Source: RGIG3178 sp942492795 | Lineage (GTDB): Bacteria > Bacillota > Clostridia > Christensenellales > QAND01 | DNA: 64,000 bases | Assembly: GCA_942492795.1 (NCBI GenBank) | Contig: OW818639.1 | Location: forward strand, 1 to 64,000 | Reading direction: 5' to 3' | Shown: positions 1 through 8,019 of the stretch, one piece after another | Layout of the letters: every line of letters starts with the position of its first letter | Position numbering within the stretch: the first letter of the stretch is position 1 | Notes under the pieces: generated by a model | The model's input: only the letters and a program-made list of their open reading frames with translations | Databases searched by the model: none | What the model was told of the DNA's origin: nothing | Made by a program: the position numbers and the translations under genes

Positions 1-336
1 CGGATGAACCACGATGGTTTTTGCGCCAAGGATGGAGGCAATTTCCATGGAACGGACGATGCACGGAAAAATAAAACTGTCGAATGCCTGTTTGTCCTCG
101 TAACAGAATGTAAACGGAGCATGTGCCTGGTTGATGGCAATGCCGGCCTTGTCCGCAGCGACGCGGACATTTTCCGCATGGTCCCGATACGCGTCGGTAC
201 ACAGGATGTGGTTCGGGTCGTTCATCCGCAGCATGGAAAAATCAAGCGCGTCAAACCCCGCTTGCGCCAACATTTGAACTGCCGCAGCATCCCCGAAATA
301 TCCCGAGAACCGATGCGTCTGTGTCGATAAAAGCAT
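1..336 (-). CDS. Sugar phosphate isomerase/epimerase-like TIM-barrel protein, 3' end cut by window edge
   Basis: The reverse strand reads 112 codons from an ATG at 336 to the left edge with no stop, so only the N-terminal part is present. It begins MLLSTQTHRFSGYFGD and continues with an AQAGFDALDFSML segment and later SMEIASILGAKTIVVHP. This succession of short beta strands ending in a histidine-proline pair is typical of the xylose isomerase-like TIM-barrel family (AP endonuclease family 2), which acts on sugar phosphates or DNA abasic sites. The substrate cannot be told from this fragment. No strong Shine-Dalgarno site is visible. The gene follows the perR-rbr operon on the same strand but lies beyond that operon's terminator. 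Confidence 0.7.
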   Translation of the reverse strand, partial: MLLSTQTHRFSGYFGDAAAVQMLAQAGFDALDFSMLRMNDPNHILCTDAYRDHAENVRVAADKAGIAINQAHAPFTFCYEDKQAFDSFIFPCIVRSMEIASILGAKTIVVHP

Positions 337-424
337 ACGATGCACCCACTTTGCTGCAATATGGGTCAATTGTAACACGGAAGGATTTGTGAATGCAATT
401 TCCAAACGCCGCGTTCCAAGCAGA

Positions 425-450
425 AAAGCCACCCTTCTTCGGGTGGCTTT
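425..450 (-). terminator. Intrinsic terminator after rubrerythrin
   Basis: A perfect 10-bp stem (425-434 with 441-450) with a 6-nt loop, flanked by A and T runs, lies just downstream of the rubrerythrin stop on the reverse strand. Its symmetry would let it work in both directions. Confidence 0.8.
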
Positions 451-485
451 CTATGCAAAGCGGCTGCATTCGCCGCGGTCAGGGC

Positions 486-977
486 TTAGTATTGGATGAA
501 CATTTTCCCGAATACGCCGCAGATCGGGCATTTTTCGGGGACGGCCTTTTCGATGTTGCCGCAGACCGGGCAAAGGTAGTAGAAAACCTCCGCTTCAGAG
601 TCGAGATTCTCGAACGCTTCCTGATACAACCGCGCATGTACCTCTTCGGCCCTCTTGGCGTTGTTGAAGCTCATATAAGCCGCTTTGTTGCCTTCCGCTT
701 CGGCATCGGCCAAAAATCCCGGATACATTTCGCTGTACTCGTGCGTTTCTCCGTCAACGGCGTCCTTGAGGTTATCCGCCGTGGATCCTGTCTTTCCCGC
801 TACCTCAAAGTGTTTGAGCGCATGGATGGTTTCTGCGTCGGCAGCGGCGCGAAACAGTTTGGCGGCGTTCTTCTTCCCTTCCGCCTCCGCCTTTTTGGCA
901 TACGCGGTATACTTGCGGTTTGCCTGCGATTCCCCGGCAAACGCTTCCATCAAATCCCGATATGTTTTGCTTTCCAT
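486..977 (-). CDS. rbr: Rubrerythrin
   Basis: This 163-residue protein has the two parts of rubrerythrin: an N-terminal diiron four-helix bundle (about residues 1-125, with AFAGESQANRKY carrying an early iron ligand and AKRAEEVHARLY a later one) and a C-terminal rubredoxin-like Fe(Cys)4 domain with CPVCG and CPICG. Rubrerythrins reduce hydrogen peroxide in the cytoplasm of anaerobes. The ATG at 977 is preceded by GGAGGAGATCATC and begins MESKTYRDLMEAF, the family's usual start; the longer open frame upstream only overlaps perR. It sits 26 bp behind the PerR-like regulator on the same strand and probably shares its promoter and PerR box. Confidence 0.95.
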   Translation of the reverse strand: MESKTYRDLMEAFAGESQANRKYTAYAKKAEAEGKKNAAKLFRAAADAETIHALKHFEVAGKTGSTADNLKDAVDGETHEYSEMYPGFLADAEAEGNKAAYMSFNNAKRAEEVHARLYQEAFENLDSEAEVFYYLCPVCGNIEKAVPEKCPICGVFGKMFIQY

Positions 978-1003
978 GATGATCTCCTCCGTAAATTTGG
1001 TAT

Positions 1004-1447
1004 TTATTTGAAAGCCGTTTCGGCTTGCATCGCCTGTTTTTGTGCGCATCTGTCGCATCTGCCGGTGAAATATACGCCCTTGCGCCGGACGATATAGCTT
1101 TGGGGCAGGTCGGTCTGATATGCTTCTGGCGAGAGGGAAAAATCCCGCACGCTCCCGCACTGCTCGCACAGGAAGTGCCCGTGCGCATCGGTGGACGCGT
1201 CATAGCGGTGTTCGTTCTCTCCGACGCTCAACACATGAAGCAATCCGTTTTTCTCAAACAGGGCAAGCGTGTTGTATACGGTCGCTCTGGAGATGGATTT
1301 TTCGCTGTTGTGGAGCGCTTGATATATCTGCTCCGCTGTCGGATGGTTGCGTTCGCTCTGCAAATAATTCAGGATCATCACCCTTGCAAGCGAGGGCCGA
1401 ATATGAAGCTCCGCCAATAGCATTGAAAGGCGGTTCATCGGGGACAT
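1004..1447 (-). CDS. perR: Fur-family peroxide regulator, PerR-like
   Basis: The 147-residue protein has the Fur-family layout: an N-terminal winged helix containing HPTAEQIYQAL and SRATVYNTLALFEKNGLL, then a dimerisation domain with HRYD, HGHFLCEQCGSV and a C-terminal CDRC, which supplies the structural Cys4 zinc site. PerR rather than Fur is inferred from the adjacent rubrerythrin gene and from the PerR-type box upstream. In known PerR proteins, metal-catalysed histidine oxidation by peroxide releases DNA. The ATG at 1447 follows AAAAGGAGTTTCGC. It is the first gene of a perR-rbr operon and probably represses itself. Confidence 0.88.
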   Translation of the reverse strand: MSPMNRLSMLLAELHIRPSLARVMILNYLQSERNHPTAEQIYQALHNSEKSISRATVYNTLALFEKNGLLHVLSVGENEHRYDASTDAHGHFLCEQCGSVRDFSLSPEAYQTDLPQSYIVRRKGVYFTGRCDRCAQKQAMQAETAFK

Positions 1448-1469
1448 TGCGAAACTCCTTTTAGACTAT

Positions 1470-1484
1470 TTATAATTATTAGAA
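1470..1484. promoter_or_regulatory. PerR box upstream of perR-rbr
   Basis: TTATAATTATTAGAA matches the PerR consensus TTATAATNATTATAA at 14 of 15 positions. It starts 23 bp upstream of the perR start codon in an AT-rich promoter region, consistent with autorepression of the operon. Confidence 0.75.
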
Positions 1485-1607
1485 TCTATCTAATTACTAT
1501 TATAGTTTTTAAAAAGACGTTGTCAACCCATTTTTTGTAAAAATTGAAAGCTACAGCTGATAAACGTAAGCAACAAAACTGCTCTCTTTCCCTTCTGCGA
1601 CCTTAAA

Positions 1608-1616
1608 TGCTATAAT
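1608..1616 (+). promoter_or_regulatory. Extended -10 promoter of the lipoprotein gene at 1672
   Basis: TGCTATAAT is a consensus TGn-TATAAT extended -10 element, 55 bp upstream of the start. No good -35 is visible. The same nine bases recur before other genes here (9980, and on the reverse strand at 20784 and 33732). Confidence 0.5.
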
Positions 1617-1671
1617 AATCACAGTTTTTGCGAATATCCACTGCCAAACTTTTATTCAAAGAGGAGAACGC

Positions 1672-2475
1672 ATGAAACGCACCGCCATCATTGTTTCCCT
1701 GCTCACAGTTCTCATTCTGATGAGCTGCAAGACTTTTAAAAAACTGCCGGCGCAGCCCGTCCCCGCCGCCGAGCCGTTGTCCTCTATTGAATATCTCTCA
1801 GGCGGGGATCGAACCGCCCTGCTTTCCCAATACCCGATCAAGATTCTTCCGCTGTATCGGTGCATTACCGTAACCGGCTGTGAGTTTGAAACAACAAAAT
1901 CGGATCAGAAATTTTTGTTGGGCACCGATGTATACACGCTAACTTATACGACAAAGGCCGACCAAGACGAGGTCATGGCCTTTTACAACAAGCTTGTCAT
2001 CCCGAATGAGGAGATCTCTTTTGAAGGCGCACTGTCCGGCAACGTGAACGATAACCCGGTGGACATCACCCTGAACCGCGAAAATGATACCGCGCCGTTT
2101 GAAGTCATGATCCAGATTGGACTGACGCCGCAGCAGAAGACGGATACCAATCCCTATTTTGGGGATTACACCGGCAACGTTACCGCTTTGGGCGACAAGA
2201 ACATATTGTATTCGCAGCGGTTCCGGCTCTTCTATCAAAACGGCAAGCTTAACCGCGAATACAGCATAAACTACATCAGCAAGCTCAGCCTGCGCGAGTT
2301 CAACGACCTGTATAAAAACGCGCTTGGCACGGAAAAGAACTTCGTGAAACTGACAAACGGGTACGAAAACGCTTTCAGCTTTACAAAGGACAACGCAATC
2401 TATAAAGTATCGCTATCCAGGCGCAGCGATTCCGACACGGAAGTATACCTTACCATCGTCTGCAATCCGATCTAA
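1672..2475 (+). CDS. Predicted lipoprotein, family shared with the gene at 13112
   Basis: The 267-residue protein starts with a lipoprotein signal peptide: positively charged MKRT, a hydrophobic stretch and the lipobox LMSC with the lipidated cysteine at residue 19. The mature part should be anchored outside the membrane. I do not recognise a catalytic domain. It is clearly related along its length to the lipoprotein at 13112: both have ALLSxYP, an NPV(D/S)I strand, LTxxQ followed by TNPYF, and a KALGD or TALGD motif. This points to a duplicated family with a common fold. The ATG follows a GAGGAGAACGC ribosome site. It is a single gene with its own promoter and terminator. Confidence 0.85.
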   Translation: MKRTAIIVSLLTVLILMSCKTFKKLPAQPVPAAEPLSSIEYLSGGDRTALLSQYPIKILPLYRCITVTGCEFETTKSDQKFLLGTDVYTLTYTTKADQDEVMAFYNKLVIPNEEISFEGALSGNVNDNPVDITLNRENDTAPFEVMIQIGLTPQQKTDTNPYFGDYTGNVTALGDKNILYSQRFRLFYQNGKLNREYSINYISKLSLREFNDLYKNALGTEKNFVKLTNGYENAFSFTKDNAIYKVSLSRRSDSDTEVYLTIVCNPI

Positions 2476-2489
2476 AGAGGATCCTAAAG

Positions 2490-2518
2490 CCGCAGCGCGT
2501 CAAGCCTGCGGTTTTTTT
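2490..2518 (+). terminator. Intrinsic terminator
   Basis: CCGCAG pairs with CTGCGG across a 10-nt loop and is followed by seven T residues, 15 bp after the stop of the lipoprotein gene. Confidence 0.8.
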
Positions 2519-2562
2519 ACCGGCATGCGGCAATTTTTCATATCGTATTATTTGATTTGATT

Positions 2563-2585
2563 TAACATGAATGGTTTTCATGTTA
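2563..2585. promoter_or_regulatory. Dyad operator-like site upstream of the WG-repeat lipoprotein
   Basis: Perfect 9-bp inverted repeats TAACATGAA and TTCATGTTA flank a 5-nt centre. There is no T-tract, and the site lies before the next gene rather than after the previous one, so an operator is more likely than a terminator. The binding protein is unknown. Confidence 0.4.
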
Positions 2586-2722
2586 CACTGTATATGCATG
2601 GATCTTTCCGGCATCCAAGTGGTGTCGTCTGTTAAATTTGCAGACTTTTATGCAATGGTATGGAATAGAATGAAAAGTATAAACACCCGGTAGACGGGTC
2701 GTTGCCGGTAGGGAGGTTTGCC

Positions 2723-4255
2723 ATGAACAAACGCATTGTTGCCGCAACATGCCTTGTGTTTCTGTGCGCCTGCGCGAAGCCCGGCGCGAACGCCGTCCCT
2801 CCGACTCCGTCACCAAAAGCCACGCTTTTGTATGTCGAACCTACCGTTCAGGCCCCTTACGGATCGTATCTCGAATACTACATCGTACAGAAAGACGGCT
2901 TGTTTGGGGTCGTTGACGGCAGCGGCAATGTGACGCTGCCCATCCAATACGGCACGATTCGTGAGATTTACCGCAGCGAGGCGGATGCGGTGTATTTCGC
3001 GGCGCTCGGGAACGATGCAAGCGGCAGGCTTTACCATGCCAACGGGAAGCTGCTGTATGACAATGTCCCGGCGGAAGCGTTCGCGCTTGCGGACGGCTTT
3101 GTATCATTCTGTGTTCCTTCCGGCCTGTACGGCGTTATCAATGCCGAAGGAGCCGTCGTCGTCCCGTTTGTTTATGACCAGATCGATGCGCTGGGTAGCG
3201 GTTTTGCAGGCATCAAAGGGGACACGGACGCCGTTATAAAGACCGTCGAAGTTTATGATCGGGCGGGTTCGCTGCTCCGAAGCAAAAAAATCAATTATGC
3301 CTATTCCTTCAAAGACTTCATGGTGGTAACCGACAAATCCGGCAAGAAATACGGGCTGATGAACGATTTGTTTCAAACAGTCGTCAAGCCGGCTTATGAC
3401 TCCATCTCGGATGCCGGGGACGGACAGCTGTACGTCGGCGTAAACGGCAAAGGCGGAATCGTTGACCAAAAAGGCCGTGTCATCCTGCCCGCTTCCTATT
3501 TGCTCTGGGGCGACAACGACCAGAAATTGATCTATCCCCAGTTGGATAAAGACGGTCATATCGCGCATTTTATCGCGACTTCGGCGGATGGAAAGACGAG
3601 TTACGTCTTTGACAGAAACGGAAAGTCGCTTTTCCGTTCCAAAGAATATGAATTTTTGAGCTATCAGGACGGCATTTTAAGAAGGCTGGATAAGGAATCC
3701 GGTGACGAGCAGGCTATAGGCGCAAACGGCAAAGTTCTCTATACTGCAGGTTTGGTCATGTATCAGCGGGATGCGCAGCTCTTTCTCTGTGTCGGCATTG
3801 GGCAGGAAGGCTCCGACGAAACTTATAGCGCCGTTTTTAAGAGTGACGGAAGCCGCCTTTTTAAAACCGATGCCACGTTTGTCTATTGCCTTTCCCCGGA
3901 TCGGTTTATTTTGGAATTAACAGGCATGGACGGATTCGTGAACAGGAGTGTGCTATGCGACGGCAGCGGCCGCATCCTCGGGCCGGAATCCGGGTACACT
4001 CTCGAGCTGGGTGACGGCAAAACGCTCCTCTACAACACGGACGAAGGGACGAATACCAAGGCCGGTCTGTTGGATTATGACGGCAAAGTCCTTGCTCCCG
4101 CCATCTATACCGACCTGTCCCAATTCCCCGGCCAAAAGCTGTTCTATGTGCAGACCAAAGATGTGCACGGCCTGATAGACCGCAACGGCAAATGGGTATG
4201 GTCCGCTCCCGGTGTGGTCGATTGGTGGGGGTATTACGGTTCCCCGGATGAGTGA
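2723..4255 (+). CDS. WG-repeat lipoprotein
   Basis: The protein has 510 residues from the ATG at 2723, which follows GGGAGGTTTGCC; a TTG 21 bp upstream is in frame but has no ribosome site. The N-terminus MNKRIVAATCLVFLCAC ends in a lipobox with the cysteine at residue 17. The mature part contains many WG/beta-hairpin repeats of the kind DGLFGVVDGSGNVTLPIQY, GLYGVINAEGAVVVPFVYD, KYGLMND and HGLIDRNGKWVW. Such repeats occur in surface or secreted bacterial proteins of poorly known role, often thought to bind partners. It stands alone on the plus strand. A dyad about 140 bp upstream may regulate it. Confidence 0.88.
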   Translation: MNKRIVAATCLVFLCACAKPGANAVPPTPSPKATLLYVEPTVQAPYGSYLEYYIVQKDGLFGVVDGSGNVTLPIQYGTIREIYRSEADAVYFAALGNDASGRLYHANGKLLYDNVPAEAFALADGFVSFCVPSGLYGVINAEGAVVVPFVYDQIDALGSGFAGIKGDTDAVIKTVEVYDRAGSLLRSKKINYAYSFKDFMVVTDKSGKKYGLMNDLFQTVVKPAYDSISDAGDGQLYVGVNGKGGIVDQKGRVILPASYLLWGDNDQKLIYPQLDKDGHIAHFIATSADGKTSYVFDRNGKSLFRSKEYEFLSYQDGILRRLDKESGDEQAIGANGKVLYTAGLVMYQRDAQLFLCVGIGQEGSDETYSAVFKSDGSRLFKTDATFVYCLSPDRFILELTGMDGFVNRSVLCDGSGRILGPESGYTLELGDGKTLLYNTDEGTNTKAGLLDYDGKVLAPAIYTDLSQFPGQKLFYVQTKDVHGLIDRNGKWVWSAPGVVDWWGYYGSPDE

Positions 4256-4398
4256 ACGGGATTGCCCGGGTTAAATACATGGATTTGGGATACATAATAA
4301 TATGTTGATTATAGTGTTTATTATTTTGTATTCTTTTTGTAAACAATATCAGAATGTATTACAATACTTTCTGACAAGAATGTTGATGAGGTGTCACG

Positions 4399-4830
4399 AT
4401 GAAAATCAACCATTCACCGAAACTGATCCGATCCATGAACGACGCTTCCTCCATACTTTTGCACAAAAAAGGCGGCAACGAGGAAACGGCGTACCGCGAT
4501 TTCTACAACGCCTTATGCGACACCAGCCCTCATGGCGGTCTGATCAAAGAACGCGGATTCACACCGGAGGAAATGATCGAAATATCCCGAAACCTTATCC
4601 ATTTCGGATACAGCGTGGAAAAGTATTATTACCTTCCGATATATGCGTTTTATCGTCTGAAGTCCTTTCGATACATTCTGGAGCATAAGGAGGATTTTCT
4701 AGGGCTCCATGGGCATGAGGCCTTTGTGCATGTGGCATTGGGTTTGAAGAAATATTTTAACAGAATCGTAGACGTCATGTTTTCCAAAGGTTATTTTGCC
4801 TATTTTCCTTCGGGAAAAGGGAGCCGATAG
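4399..4830 (+). CDS. Uncharacterised protein
   Basis: I do not recognise this 143-residue protein. It starts MKINHSPKLIRSMND after a GAGGTGTCACG site and is rich in helix-forming, aromatic and charged residues (for example FGYSVEKYYYLPIYAFYRL). There is no signal peptide, membrane span or cysteine motif. It seems cytoplasmic and monocistronic and ends before a strong bidirectional terminator. The good ribosome site and steady codon use argue for a real gene. Confidence 0.65.
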   Translation: MKINHSPKLIRSMNDASSILLHKKGGNEETAYRDFYNALCDTSPHGGLIKERGFTPEEMIEISRNLIHFGYSVEKYYYLPIYAFYRLKSFRYILEHKEDFLGLHGHEAFVHVALGLKKYFNRIVDVMFSKGYFAYFPSGKGSR

Positions 4831-4849
4831 GTCGGATCGTGACGATCAA

Positions 4850-4879
4850 AAAGGCTTTGGACGCAGTCCAAAGCCTTTT
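4850..4879. terminator. Bidirectional terminator between convergent genes
   Basis: A 13-bp perfect stem AAAGGCTTTGGAC with its complement across a GCA loop, flanked by A and T runs, separates the gene ending at 4830 from the reverse-strand reductase ending at 4898. Confidence 0.85.
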
Positions 4880-4897
4880 GCTTTTTCAATTGTGGAA

Positions 4898-6055
4898 TCA
4901 GGTCAGCTTTGCGTGGGCTTCCTTGAGTTTCTCCATGACCGGGATGTGCTGCGGGCAAGCGGCTTCGCACAGACCGCACTCCACGCAGGCGTCGGCGGTT
5001 TTCCCTGTAACGCTGACGCGCCTGTCGGTAATGCGCGAATACCCGTGCTTGGCGCGCGAGAAGTCGCCTTTAATGGAGGCATCGTTGTAGATCGAGAAGA
5101 TGCGCGGGATGTCGACATCCTGCGGGCACGGCATGCAATAGCGGCAGGCCGTACAGGGCACCGCGATCATCGAGTCAAACGTTGCCTTCACGTTGTAGAT
5201 CAGGTCCTTTTCCTGTTGGCTGAGCATGTTCGGTTCAAGGATGTCGAATATGCGAAGGTTGTCCTCCAACTGCTCCATGGTTGAAACGCCTGAGAGAATG
5301 CAGGCCACTTCGGGGAAATCCGCCACAAAGCGGAAGCCCCATTCGACCGGCGTGTGTTTGATTGGGTAAGAATCGTAAATATCCTGAATCCTTTGGGGAA
5401 CATTGGCAAGACTGCCGCCCTTGAGCGGCTCCATGACCACCACAGGAATGCCCCGTTGACCCGCGTAGCGGATACCATCCACGGTGGCCTGGCGGTTGAT
5501 GTCCAAGATGTTGAATTGCGGCTGGCACATATCCCAGTCATAGTAATCCAGGCACCTCTTGAACCCCTCGGCGTTGCCGTGGTAGGAAAAGCCGATGCCA
5601 CCGATGCGCCCCTGCTCCTTGAGCTTAATCATGGTGGGAAGCATGTTGTGGTTGATGAAGCGTTCAAACCGGTCGCTGTCGTTGAGCTGATGCACCAGGT
5701 AGCAATCGATGTGATCGGTCTGAAGCCTTCTGCATTCGCGTTCAAAGGTCTCCAGCAGCACATCTTCGTTGGGAGCGACGTGCGGATGGATCTTGGTGGT
5801 GATGTGCACCTTGTCCCGGCGGCCTCCGATGGCAAGCGCCTCGCCTAAAACTTCCTCGCACTCGCCGTCGCCGTAAGAGTTGGCAGCGTCAAAATAATTG
5901 ACGCCTCCCTCGATGGCGCGGTGGATCATGCGGATGGATTCGGCGTGGTCAAAGCCGCGCGTTCCGTCCGCCCTTGTTTCCATCGGCATCCGCATGCAGC
6001 CCATGCCGAATGCGGAAACCATAAAGTCCGATTTGCCAAACTTGCGATATTTCAT
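4898..6055 (-). CDS. Aldo/keto reductase with C-terminal 4Fe-4S domain
   Basis: The 385-residue protein has an aldo/keto reductase TIM barrel (about residues 1-290). MKYRKFGKSDFMVSAFGMGCMRMP is its NAD(P)H-reductase start, followed by YFDAANSYGDGECEEVLGEAL (catalytic Asp and Tyr), KIHPH and the DHIDCYLVHQ strand. A C-terminal ferredoxin-like part carries CTACRYCMPCPQDVDIP and CVECGLCEAACPQHIPV. This fused form is common in anaerobic Firmicutes; its substrate is generally unknown. The ATG at 6055 follows GGAGGATTTCAC; the 20 codons of open frame upstream have no ribosome site. It is monocistronic. Confidence 0.9.
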   Translation of the reverse strand: MKYRKFGKSDFMVSAFGMGCMRMPMETRADGTRGFDHAESIRMIHRAIEGGVNYFDAANSYGDGECEEVLGEALAIGGRRDKVHITTKIHPHVAPNEDVLLETFERECRRLQTDHIDCYLVHQLNDSDRFERFINHNMLPTMIKLKEQGRIGGIGFSYHGNAEGFKRCLDYYDWDMCQPQFNILDINRQATVDGIRYAGQRGIPVVVMEPLKGGSLANVPQRIQDIYDSYPIKHTPVEWGFRFVADFPEVACILSGVSTMEQLEDNLRIFDILEPNMLSQQEKDLIYNVKATFDSMIAVPCTACRYCMPCPQDVDIPRIFSIYNDASIKGDFSRAKHGYSRITDRRVSVTGKTADACVECGLCEAACPQHIPVMEKLKEAHAKLT

Positions 6056-6355
6056 GTGAAATCCTCCTTGCGTAAAATCGTTTCCAATATGCAAAAAGCA
6101 ACAATTCCTGTGCATATCAATCCGTCAAAACCGCAAAATATACTTAGAATTGAAACTATACTAGCATAAAGCGCAGGGGGGTGCAACGCCGTATGCAGAT
6201 ACCTTTTTCACAATCTCGCGGCGCCAAACAGCAGATAACGCCATGACGCAAGCGAATGATATGCCCTGCTTCTTTTCGGTTCATGCGGCAGGAAACTACC
6301 GAGGTCCCCATGCTGCTGTCCTCTTCGCCTAAAATGCCGTTGAACCCGTCGTTTC
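6056..6355. other. Intergenic stretch, no gene seen
   Basis: This is the divergent space between the reductase and the TetR promoter. Open frames here are short, lack ribosome sites and do not look like protein. The reductase promoter should lie near 6150-6180, where the sequence is AT-rich. Confidence 0.5.
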
Positions 6356-6384
6356 TTGACACATGACAAGTTGTCATGTATAAT
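6356..6384 (+). promoter_or_regulatory. Consensus sigma-A promoter with operator in its spacer
   Basis: TTGACA (6356-6361), a 17-bp spacer and TATAAT (6379-6384) form an exact consensus promoter. The spacer holds operator copy 1, so a repressor bound there would block RNA polymerase. It points into the tetR-efflux operon. Confidence 0.85.
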
Positions 6385-6447
6385 CACCCATGCCATATGA
6401 CATGTTGTCATGTATAGCCACCCACGCAATATGACACGTTGTCACTA
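6361..6447. promoter_or_regulatory. Three-copy operator array for the TetR regulator
   Basis: Three 19-bp dyads with core TGACAnGTTGTCA start at 6361, 6395 and 6429, exactly 34 bp apart. Copy 1, ACATGACAAGTTGTCATGT, is a perfect palindrome around a central G. Copies 2 and 3 have diverged at the edges. The surrounding 34 bp is also partly repeated, so the array arose by tandem duplication. The last copy ends 14 bp before the tetR start codon. Confidence 0.8.
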
Positions 6448-6461
6448 AAGGAGTGTACCGG

Positions 6462-7079
6462 ATGCCCACCGCAACATTTTTCAAACTTCCCGAAGAAAAG
6501 CGGAACAAACTGGTATCGGCGATCAAGGCCGAATTGTCGCGCGCGTCGTTTGACAAGATATCCATCAACAAAATCATTCAACAAGCCAATATCCCGCGGG
6601 GCAGTTTCTACCAGTATTTTTCCGACAAGCGCGATATGTTTGGCTACATCGCGGACGACTATCAGCAACGGATGATCAAGGATGTGCTGACAAGCCTGCA
6701 AAGAAGCGGCGGCAACCTGTTTGTGATGTTTGAGGATATGCTGGATTTCATCATACGTTTTGGAGCCGATCAGGATTCCCGCGCCTACTGCAAAAACCTG
6801 TTTGCCGACATCCTGATCAACAACGGTTCGTATTTCAATTTGATGGACCGGGACAAGGGGGAGGCGCTCCTGCCGGGTCTCATTCCCCATATCAACACGG
6901 CAATGCTGGATCTGCGCTCGACAAGCGATTTTCTGCGCATTTTCGAGATACTCATGTCCGTCACGCTGGACAGCGCGTTGAACAGTTTCTGTCATCCCGA
7001 ACGGATCGAAGATATTCGCCTTGAGCATCATCAGAAAATTGCGCTCCTTCGGCGCGGGATCGCAAAGGAAAAGGATTGA
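6462..7079 (+). CDS. TetR/AcrR-family transcriptional regulator
   Basis: The 205-residue protein has an N-terminal TetR helix-turn-helix (about residues 10-55: KRNKLVSAIKAEL, then ISINKIIQQANIPRGSFYQYF and DKRDMFGYI), followed by an all-helical ligand and dimer domain. The ATG at 6462 follows AAAGGAGTGTACCG; a GTG 9 bp upstream overlaps the ribosome site and is less likely. It heads an operon with an adaptor, ATPase and permease, and three operator dyads lie directly upstream. Autorepression, with release by an effluxed compound, is the natural inference. Confidence 0.9.
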   Translation: MPTATFFKLPEEKRNKLVSAIKAELSRASFDKISINKIIQQANIPRGSFYQYFSDKRDMFGYIADDYQQRMIKDVLTSLQRSGGNLFVMFEDMLDFIIRFGADQDSRAYCKNLFADILINNGSYFNLMDRDKGEALLPGLIPHINTAMLDLRSTSDFLRIFEILMSVTLDSALNSFCHPERIEDIRLEHHQKIALLRRGIAKEKD

Positions 7080-7151
7080 AACAGGACACACTGCCACGCG
7101 CTCTTATTGGCGCGGCATATCGATAACAAAAGAATCCAAAGGAGCATTTGT

Positions 7152-8018
7152 ATGAACAAGAAGAAAAAGAACCGTGTCTGGCGTCTGGCGTTTGTCGCAC
7201 TGGCAATTCTGGTTGTCCTTGCGTATTTCCTGTTTCCAAGATCGGAACTCGCGAACTATGATGCCACAACGGTCAAAACGGGGAACATAGCCACCTACTA
7301 CAGCTTCAGCGGCAATGTAAGCGCCGATATACGGGAGACATACATTGCGCAGATGCCTATGGAGGTCAACAAGGTATACTTCCAAAAGGGCGACGCCGTT
7401 GAGGAAGATGATACGATCCTCAGTCTGACGGGCGGACGCAAGATCAAAACCTCTATCGACGGGACGCTGATCATGATCGACGCCCAAAAGGGTGAAAACA
7501 TCCCCGCGGGGCGGACGCTGTACGATATCGTCGATCTGAACAGCCTTCAGATCCTCATCAAAGTGGATGAGGGCGATTTGAGCGCCGTAAGTGTCGGCAA
7601 CAAGGTCGATGTGCATTTCAGCTCACTGGACGGCAAGATCGTTGCCGGCACCGTAACGGACATTGCGAGCGCAGCGACGGTTGAAAAGAATATCTCGTAT
7701 TTCATCGCGACCGTCTCGATCCTCAACGACAAGGATATCCGTATCGGGATGTCCGCCGAAGTGCAGATTCAAAAGGCGTCGGTGCGCAACGTGCTGACGC
7801 TGCCTATTGCGGTGCTGCTCTTTGACATCGAAAATAAGGCGTATGTCTTCTCCCTCAACAGCAACAAAAAGCTGGAGCGCAGGTATCTCGATCTTGGCAT
7901 CAACGACGGAAGCGTCGTTGAGATAACGGGCGGACTGAAAGACGGCGAAACGGTGTATACGCCGTTTGAAAAGACGAAGATGCTCTCGCCGATGGATGTG
8001 CTAAGAGGTGACGAATAG
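7152..8018 (+). CDS. Membrane-fusion-type adaptor of ABC efflux system, short form
   Basis: The 288-residue protein starts MNKKKKNRVWRLAFVALAI with one N-terminal membrane span (about residues 9-27), then a lipoyl-like barrel: YIAQMPMEVNKVYFQKGDAV and the returning strand TSIDGTLIMIDAQKGENIPAG. Between these halves there is almost nothing, so the usual alpha-helical hairpin of MacA/HlyD proteins is missing. A beta-barrel domain follows (VGNKVDVHFSSLDGK, IGMSAEVQI), and the membrane-proximal part ends in LKDGETVYTP. The ATG follows AAAGGAGCATTTGT. It lies 72 bp behind tetR, and its stop is 1 bp before the ATPase start. Confidence 0.85.
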   Translation: MNKKKKNRVWRLAFVALAILVVLAYFLFPRSELANYDATTVKTGNIATYYSFSGNVSADIRETYIAQMPMEVNKVYFQKGDAVEEDDTILSLTGGRKIKTSIDGTLIMIDAQKGENIPAGRTLYDIVDLNSLQILIKVDEGDLSAVSVGNKVDVHFSSLDGKIVAGTVTDIASAATVEKNISYFIATVSILNDKDIRIGMSAEVQIQKASVRNVLTLPIAVLLFDIENKAYVFSLNSNKKLERRYLDLGINDGSVVEITGGLKDGETVYTPFEKTKMLSPMDVLRGDE

Positions 8019-8019
8019 G

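Noticed and set aside
4..330. Open frame of 108 codons on the plus strand at the left edge
   Set aside because: It is the shadow of the isomerase-like gene on the reverse strand and has no protein-like motif or ribosome site.
6156..6429. Reverse-strand frames of 73 codons across the tetR promoter
   Set aside because: They run through the operator array, lack ribosome sites and are not protein-like.
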